Assembly (NCBI GenBank): GCA_032622095.1
Contig: CP136069.1
Location: forward strand, 127,119,450-127,183,449
Source of the DNA: Siphonodentalium dalli
Taxonomy: Eukaryota; Mollusca; Scaphopoda; Gadilida; Siphonodentaliidae
Length of the DNA: 64,000 nt
Reading direction: 5' to 3'
Position numbers and translations under genes: made by a program. The notes under the pieces were generated by a model. It had not been told where the DNA came from and ran no database searches. It saw only the letters and a list, made by a program, of their open reading frames with translations. This document shows positions 50,501 through 59,500 of this stretch, piece after piece. Each line of letters opens with the position of its first letter. Position 1 is the first letter of the stretch.

Positions 50501-53500
50501 AAATTACAGTAACCAACACAATTAAGAATTCAACTTTAAAGGTACATGTGCTATTTAACGGTAATAAACTGTCTGTATACAGATAATGCTGATTGCCTGT
50601 CGATTGATTGGAATGACACAGAAATGAACAGTCATGGTGATTCAGGAACCAGCATAGATGTTACAAATTGGGAGAAGCCCCTACAAGATGCCGAGCAGCT
50701 ACAGATGTGAATTAACCCTTCCATGACTGCAGCTTCCTGAAATTTTCGAAAACCTTGTGTCTCCCATAGGGAGCCTCGCATATATAAAAGAATACATCAG
50801 CCTATCAATATTTACCTTGACCTTGTAAGTCAGTGCATTCTCTTATATATGCGAGGTTCCCTGTGGGAGACTTGCATATATAAGAGAATGCACTGGCACA
50901 GGATCTTTAAAGCTGCACCAGTGCTCCTCCCGTCATGAAAGGGTTTTAACACTTTCATGACTGGAGCTTCCTGAAATTTTGCGAAAACCTGTGCCAATGC
51001 ATTCTCTTATATATGCTAGTCTCCTATAGCTCCTGTTATAAAAGGGTTAATAGAAGCTAATACCTGTGTTAGGAGCTACCTTAACCCTTTCAGTGCCAAG
51101 TCCGATTTTTGTATCAACCCATATTTCCTTGATCATTTTTCAAATTTATTGATTATAATAATCTGAAACATTGATGGAAAGAGCTCTTAGAGCTCTTTCC
51201 ATCAATGTATCACATTATTATAATCAATAAATTTGAAAAATGATCAAGGAAATATGGGTTGATACAAAAATCGGACTTGGCACTGAAAGGGTTAAGCAAA
51301 GAATGAGTGAATTCTTTCTTACCAACTGTGCTGAGTGATGTCAAGCAACCACATGTATTGCACTGTATGTCAGCGATCGGACTGGATAACATCCCCACAA
51401 GTTTACGCACATTTTCCTGGCTTCCAAGAACCTCTTTGTTTATATCTAGGAGAAGAGACTCAAAATGTTAAATATCATGACACAGAACTGTGTTAGGCCT
51501 ACATCATTCCGGCTGTATGTTTAACACTTTCTATAAATGGAACCTCCCTCTCAGTTATAAAAGTATACATTGGAATGGTCTATTATTCATCTGGAGGGAT
51601 GTTCAGGAAAAATAAGCCGATATCAGATAATAATAAAAGAGCTGAACGAATCCTATTCATTTGTGGGAAAAGTTCAGATAATAAGTTCAACAAACAACCT
51701 GTTTGTTGAACTTATTATCTGAACATTTCCTATGGTATAACTACTCATCAATGTGGGTCCATTTAATAACCGTTTCATGATGGGAGCTGTGTGGCACAAC
51801 TTCAAAGACCATGCACCAGTGCATTCTCTTACATATGCGAGTCAACAATAGGTCACCTCACAAATATAAGAGAATGCATTGGCCTAACAATTTGTTATAA
51901 TTTTTGATAAATTTTTCTTACAATCTTTAACAATTTTATCATTTTTTCTTACATTCTTTAACAATTGTTATCATTTTTTATTATTTTTTCTTACATTCTA
52001 CAAAAAATATATCATTTTTTATTATATTCTTTAACAATTTTGTAATTTGTTTTTACTTAACAATTTTTATCAATTTATAATTATTTCTTACATTCTTTAA
52101 CAATTTTTTATAATTTTGTTCTTACATTCTTTAACAATTATAAAAAATAATATGAAATTTGTCAGGCCAATGCATTCTCTTATATATGCGAGGCGACCTA
52201 TGTGAGACTCGGATATATATGAGAATGCATTAGCACAGGGTTTTCACAAACATTCAGGAAGCTCCAGTCATGGAAGGGTTAACAGCACCATATATATATA
52301 CAAAGCCCTGAGACTTGTACTCTAAGTTGGTGACTTATATACCGGTAATAGACACCAGTAAACAACTCATTTATTAGGCCATTTTTTTATTTTATTGGTT
52401 TACGGATCCTGCTATCCCAAAAAATAACCAGAGTAGAAAAAAATACCATCTGCAACCAGCACTTATGTTATTTCATCCGATTCTAATGGGGTGTATAGCA
52501 AAAAAAAAACTATAGTGATAATTATTGAGCATCAAGAATTCCAGAATGTCATGCAAAAGTATTTTATTTCGGACTGTAATTGGGATTAACCTACCAGATA
52601 TTCCCTTATTCACCAATCAGAAGGAATCTTTCTGAACAATAGCATCACTAGCATACTTTTTATTTTAACTCCCTTAACGCTGTCTTTCATGTTCACGTCT
52701 ATTACAGACTCGATAATTTCACCATTATGTCCAAAATTTATATATACTAGTATTATTTGCAATTTAAAGGTACTCAATCCGATCAGACGGTCCCCATACC
52801 ATCAAGATACAACAACAACATTTCTTCAAAATACGCTTTAGTTACCAGAATCGATTTATTGCAACAAAATAATGCTAACTATGGTTTCAAATTTCCCAAA
52901 ACTTGTTATTTATCAACATTTTATTCAACAAAATATGGACATATTATCACTATAAAGTATTATGAAATTTGACCGTATTACCACTTGATTTTAGAGATAT
53001 CCATCTTCATCCAAAATTTTGTCCGAGACCCTCCGTTTGACCACATGTTTCTGGGCCACATAATATTACACATCTCAGAAATAAAAAATTTCAAAAATCA
53101 ATATCTGATCACTCTGAGCTTTAATGAGTGGGTTCTTCGACTAGAATCAAATAGTTTTTACCCCAAAGCCAAAGAAATAGTAATTTATAGGAGCGTCTGA
53201 TCGGATTGAGTACCTTTAAGATTTTTGTTATCTTCCTACCTGATTTATTGATAAGGTCAATATAACAAATTATTAGATTCTCATCCCCTCCCGACCCAAG
53301 TTTTGGTCCCCTCCTCAAACATTTTTAGATGGACAATTTTTATGTAAACATTTTTCTCATGCCTTAACCTTCAAATTACCTTGCAATGACCTAATAATCA
53401 GTCTATTTTGATCAAATTGGGCAATTTAAATCACCTTTTATAATGTATAGGATAAGATACTACTTCAATTTCTTGAACTGACCATGACCATTTATGTTAG

Positions 53501-56500
53501 TAAGAATAAAATGTAAAAATTAAATTAAACCACCCGCCCCAATGTTCCAAAAAAGTTGGATTGAGAATCTAATAATGTATTTATATTGGCCTGAAATGAA
53601 AAAAATTAAAACTCAAAAACAATTTTATTTTTAATTTGTTTTCATCCTCCTACTCTGCTTAATTATTTGCAGTGGCTAACATAAGTTAATTAAGATGACA
53701 GGCATAAAATTTAAATGGCAACATGCCGCTATATTGAAACAAATGAAAACTGCAGAGGTCAAAGTGGTATGTGTATATATGGTGATGTCGTGCCGTAGAT
53801 TCAAGTCTCAGGGCTATATTTACAGGTGCAAGCCTGACTTTAGTGACGCTATCCCTCATAGGAAGCTAAAGATTCCATTTATTTTTTAGTTTAGTTTTTC
53901 TATATCCCAAATTGGCAGACCGCACATTGCATAATCGATGGGTGTACATCACAATATTCACCATTTGGGAACTTCAATCTGAGTCTATGTCTACCATAGC
54001 AGATGAGGCCATGCAGAATGAGGTCCCCAGAGGGTGAATTTGGTGATGCTAGCCTGCTATGCGGGATAGCGTCACTAAATTCACCCTCTGGGGAAGTCAT
54101 CCTGCAAATGACCACACTGGAGATCCGTGAACTCGATTACCGGTTACGCGAACTAAGTACAACGGTCATTTTTTTAATTTTCACGTCGAAGCTACTGCAC
54201 AAAATCGATGAGTATTAAACAAAACAATGATATTATCCATATCAGATTAATTAAAAAACGTGTGAAAATGAACCATCTATCGGAAGAAGTAATCCATTGC
54301 CGAAACAATGTCTTAATCGTGTCACAAAAGAGATTTATATACCTTATTTCTTGAATAATTTCCAAGTTTACGATTTCAATCGTTAGGTCAGACCCTATCG
54401 GCTGTTCTCTGAATGTATGTTATGTGTCTCCAAATAGGCTAGCATCTCAGCAACCTTATATGTTGAACCCAGTTGTTATAACAAGGTGAAAGGTATGTAT
54501 ACGGTATGCATTTTGAAATCCAGTATTATTTCTGCAAGAACTCGTACAACGGTTTCGAACACCACGCACTTAGGTTAAGCAAACATGTTTAATAACACGC
54601 ACACCGGTTTTCAATATTAGAAAAAAATATTAAACCTCCATAAAATGGTCGACATAGAGTATATACCTAAGGGGTTTCAGTGTTATGCGCACACAAGGTG
54701 CATTGGTTTAAACAATAGAGTCAGCACTGGGCCTTGCACATAACTGCATAAAAAGACGTCCGTTAATTTTAGTGGACAACTTTACTAAACAGTCAGTAAA
54801 TTGGTGTGTGAATGCATTGCGCGATGCCCAGAAATGCACAAATTTATGTGACAAGATCAAGACTCCCATATAAAAGAGAACAATTGTAATACCATGACTT
54901 GTTACTAAAATGGTACTACCGTGGTACTATCATGGTACTACCGTGGTACTACCATGGTAGTGTCGCACTAACATGGTACGATAAGTGACATTTACCATGT
55001 TACTACCATGATACATTGGAACTCTACTAGGGTAGGGGCCTACTTTACCATGATACTATAATGGCAGTTTGGTACTACCATGTCAGTATAGTACTACCAC
55101 GGTATACTACCATTGTACAACCACGTTAAATTGATATATACCATGTAATATACCATGGCACTGTACTAAAGTACTCTACCATGCTTTTGGATACAGTTGG
55201 TACTACCATGCATTGTAGTATGGTATACTACCCCGCATGGTATTACCACGGTAACGTGATAACTACCATTGTACTACCATGGAAAGTACATACTATAGAG
55301 TAAACTACAATGCTACAGTTGATGCCGTTGTAAAGTGTCTTTTGTTATATTAGACTAGATTATTCTACAATATAATTAGACCAAGTATTCTCGGCCCACA
55401 ACTGCTCGGGATATTGACTCTACATACAAGATTACATCTTCTGATGAATACATTTTTAACAAGCGAATGGAGATAAATGCATTGCATGGGTGTGAAACGC
55501 TTGCGTTATGCGGAAAGCTAACGGATAGTTCAACGCACTTATGTGAAAGGTGTACGCACCGTGCGTAACTTAAAAGCATGTGTTAAACGCATGTACGTGA
55601 ACGCAGCTTAAGAAATAAGACAGGCGCCTCCGTTCCGCGCTATGATATACGACTGCTAAGCTATATAAAGTGTGCATATACTTGTTTTTGTCCATATATA
55701 ATAGTATTTAATTCACAGAGATGATATTATTTCAGATTAAAGTCTGAGTGTGGTAGTATAATCACATTGAGCTTTTAACAAGTTATACGATTCTATTCCA
55801 TGGTTTCATTCTACACATGTTTATGCTAAAGGAAGGATGCAGAATACTGCTTCAAAATATCACAAGTTGTATTTGGTTGTTCATTTGGGGAATAAAACTA
55901 TGTGCTATATAACAACAATAGTCGGTTGATGGCATACTATAATGCATGCAATATGTTATAGATGGGGTTTCAACTAACATGGACCATTTAGCCATCAAAT
56001 TTCATCAGCAGGATTTACTTTGCAGAACATTCCATTGGAAGCTTAACTTATGCGCGTGGTATCGAAAACCGTTGTGCGTGGTTTAAACCATTTTTGAGTA
56101 ACCGTTGTACGAGTTCATTCCGAGCTTCAACCCTCGAGTTGATTATGTCGGGTTTTCGTCGGTGACCCACTTTCACGCGTAATGCTGGGCATGTGAATAT
56201 CGAGGAGGACATTTTTGCTGTACAATATGGGTGGAAGTTTTTATCCGGGTCAACATGCGACTGTGTAGAGTTTATCAGCCCATAAATACAAACAAATTTG
56301 ATTAAACACTGGAGTTTTGACGATCATGCAATAGAACCATTATATACACACACAATGAACTCGGAAAATATTTGAATTATGGCACATTGCATGGGTATAT
56401 ATCATAAAAATTACACTTTTCGTCCGTCAATGTTAACCGTTGTTCGAGTTCTCAACCGTTGTTCGAGTTCACGGATCTCCAGTGTGATGACAGGCACACT

Positions 56501-59500
56501 AAATTCAGGCTTGCACCTGTAAATATAGCACTGAGACTTAAATCACACTAAACTCAGGCTTGGCACGATAGATGGAGACACTTCGATGTTTAAATCGATG
56601 TTTAAATAGCCTGCTGTGCAGGGTACCTAGTGTCACTAAATTCACCCTCTGGGGATCTCATTCCATAAATGTCCTGCACCATATTTGACTCACCAGGACC
56701 TTTCAGAAGGAAGCTTCCGATCGCCAATGTAGTGCTCTTCAGTGTTGGTTCATCTGTGGACTTAAGGAGGTGGGACAACATGTCAGCAATGGTCTGTGGA
56801 AGAGGACTACGACCTGTAAAATACAAACACAAACGATTGAAGCTAATTTATACTGCAAACTTCGCCAGCATTCTTTTTATCCTGCAGTCCACATGAAATT
56901 GAGGGAATTTCAAAACAAGACATTGTTTCTATATAGAGTTGATTAATGAACATTTAGGGTCAAGGCATGTGCAGTTTTACTTTGATCGTAAATTGGTGCA
57001 CATACATGACTCTTCTGGGTGATAATATAAAAACATGCACAAAAATCAACATAAAATATTGTACATTTACATTGTTTTAAGGGTCAAATGTTGAAGATTA
57101 AATCAGCATGGGGAAATTAATATTATTATTTAATTCATTTATAACGCGCAAATTCCATATACATGTTCACATGCGCAACAAAGTTATAGTTTACAGGAGT
57201 CTGAAAAAAATTACGATACCAGTAGCTGCATGTTAGTCAGTTTCAAAAGCTAATTTAAAGAAATGAGTCTTTAACAGATGACGAAACTCCATTAAGTCCC
57301 AACAGCCTCGAATTTCACCAGGCAGAGAGTTCCACAATGATGGAGTGCAAACACTGAAAGCACAATCTCCGGAGTGACTGTAAATTCTGCGCTCTTCTAA
57401 TAAGTTCATCCAATTCGAGCGCAGTTCCCTACCATCAGTTGTTTTCTCCATAACAAGTTCCTGCCGGTATACGGGGGCAAAATTGTATTTCGCCTTGAAA
57501 GTCAACACAAAGATTTTGAATTTAATTTGATATTTCACAGGCAAATATTAACTGCCAGATGTTGACATTTAAATGCTCCTGGATTTATTCTTTTTTCTAT
57601 TTCATCTTAAGTTCAAAATGTTACCAAGTTCAAAATGTTACCAAGTTCAAAATGTTACCAAAGACTGATATGGCACAAAAATGCAACAGGGATTTTAAAG
57701 ATATGGTAAGAATTGGTGGTGGTTATTGCTGTTAAATTAATCACACCCATTAAAACCGCCATAAACAGAAAGAATATTATATTATAGACAAATTTTGTTC
57801 TTATACTGATCAAAATATTTGGTAAATTGCATGCTATTGTCATATCAGTACTCTGTGTTATGTAAACAAACAGTATGTAAAGAGCATGAACACTTGACAC
57901 CGGGAAGACCCCACTATCAACCTTAGTTTGGAAAAGTCACCAAGTTGTTTACAACATACAGGTAGAGCACTGGCTAATCCTCGTAAATCAAGATTTAGGT
58001 GTTGATTGGCTCACGGTGAATCACTCTCCTAAAAATATTGCCATGGTGTTGAGTTTTGCTTACAAATCGCTCACTATTTACATTCTGTATATACAAACGC
58101 TCGGCTCACACAATGTGTGTTTTATGGACAATATAGTATTCATACTACATTTTATACTGTACTAATAGTATATTCTTGAGGAATTTATCATAATTTGGTA
58201 GCTGTTATTTCAAGATTATAACATAACTTATAACGAAGAACATCTGTGCCTTTAATCCTTTCTTTAATAAATGGATTCTTCCATTACTTACATAACTGTT
58301 CATTGGAATGGTCTATTATTCCTCTGAAGGGATGCTCAGGAAATACAAGCAGATGACAGATAATAGAATGTGCAGAAGGATTCCTATTAACTGGTGGGAA
58401 ATGTTCAGATAATAAATTCAACAATTGTTTTGTTGTACTTATTATATGAACATTACATAAGAGATAACTACTTGTCAATGAGTATTCAGTAAAGAAAGGG
58501 TTGAGCGATATTTCTAAAGTTCCAAAATATTACTAACACAGTTGGATGTCAATTGCTCATCAAGCCTTGAAATAGGGTGTCTGTCATTTGCAGAATGAGG
58601 TCCCCAGAGGGTGAATTTAGTGATGCTACCCCGCATAGCGGGCTAGCATCACCAAATTCACCCTATGGGGACCTCATTCTGCTTACACCTCAGCAGAATA
58701 AGGTTCCCAGAGGGTGAATTTGGTGATGCTAGCCCGCTATGCGGGGTAGCATCACTAAATTCACCCTCTGGGGACCTCATTCTGCAAATGACAGACACGC
58801 TATTTCAAGGCTTGTTGCTCATGTTAATGCAATTCTTCCTCACCTCAGCATGTTCAAATTTCCGATATGCCAACTACAATGTAGCATACAAATAATGCAC
58901 AAACACCCCGGAAGTTCGCTAAAAGGAGGAAATAAAACTGAGGGAAATTCTTTGATCAATGTAATTGTTCAGGGCCACATAGCAGCAAACAAAATCAATA
59001 GCTGTCATTAAAATCCCAGGGTAGTGTATAGAAGTCAGCATGATGACAGCTGTTCTTTAACTACTGGTAAATGCGCAGTTCGAACAAACAACAGGCTAAT
59101 TTTTTCTTATAACTCAAAGGATATTGGAGTATATGTATATTCAGTAGAATGTTTTAATTTGAAATTTTAAAGAAAATTTGAGTGGTGGGCCAATGAGGGC
59201 AATGATTCCATTTCTCGTGACATTTAAATCCACATTTTCTGATTCACTCTCATCAGTATCAAGTTGTAAATTTCAAAAGAAATTCCCAAGTCTTTTCTTT
59301 CAAGTCATAAGGTCATATTTTGAATAAAAAATAATAGTAAATTTTAACATATAGTTTCTGTGATTTTCACGTAATCTGTGCCAATCCAATATTTCGAACA
59401 ATAAGCTAACCTTCCAGGATAGCTGGTGTAATATTTATGTGAAAGTGACTGAGGAAAACTAAAATCAATTATTTTTCTATTCGAGGTGGTAATTTCTATT

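Larger units (their letters stand above)
53786..56569. mobile_element. GAATGAGGTCCC-type element with extended termini, split by a 2.37-kb element
   Basis: Inverted termini of about 50 bp include AAGTCTCAGGGCTATATTTA and CAGGTGCAAGCCTGA on the left, complemented at 56500-56545. The usual inner arms lie at 54015-54100. The element at 54113-56486 interrupts the right arm. Confidence 0.7.

Noticed and set aside
57233-57544. Host gene on the minus strand
   Set aside because: The protein matches the C-terminal tail of LINE reverse transcriptases and is followed by a LINE-like 3' end.
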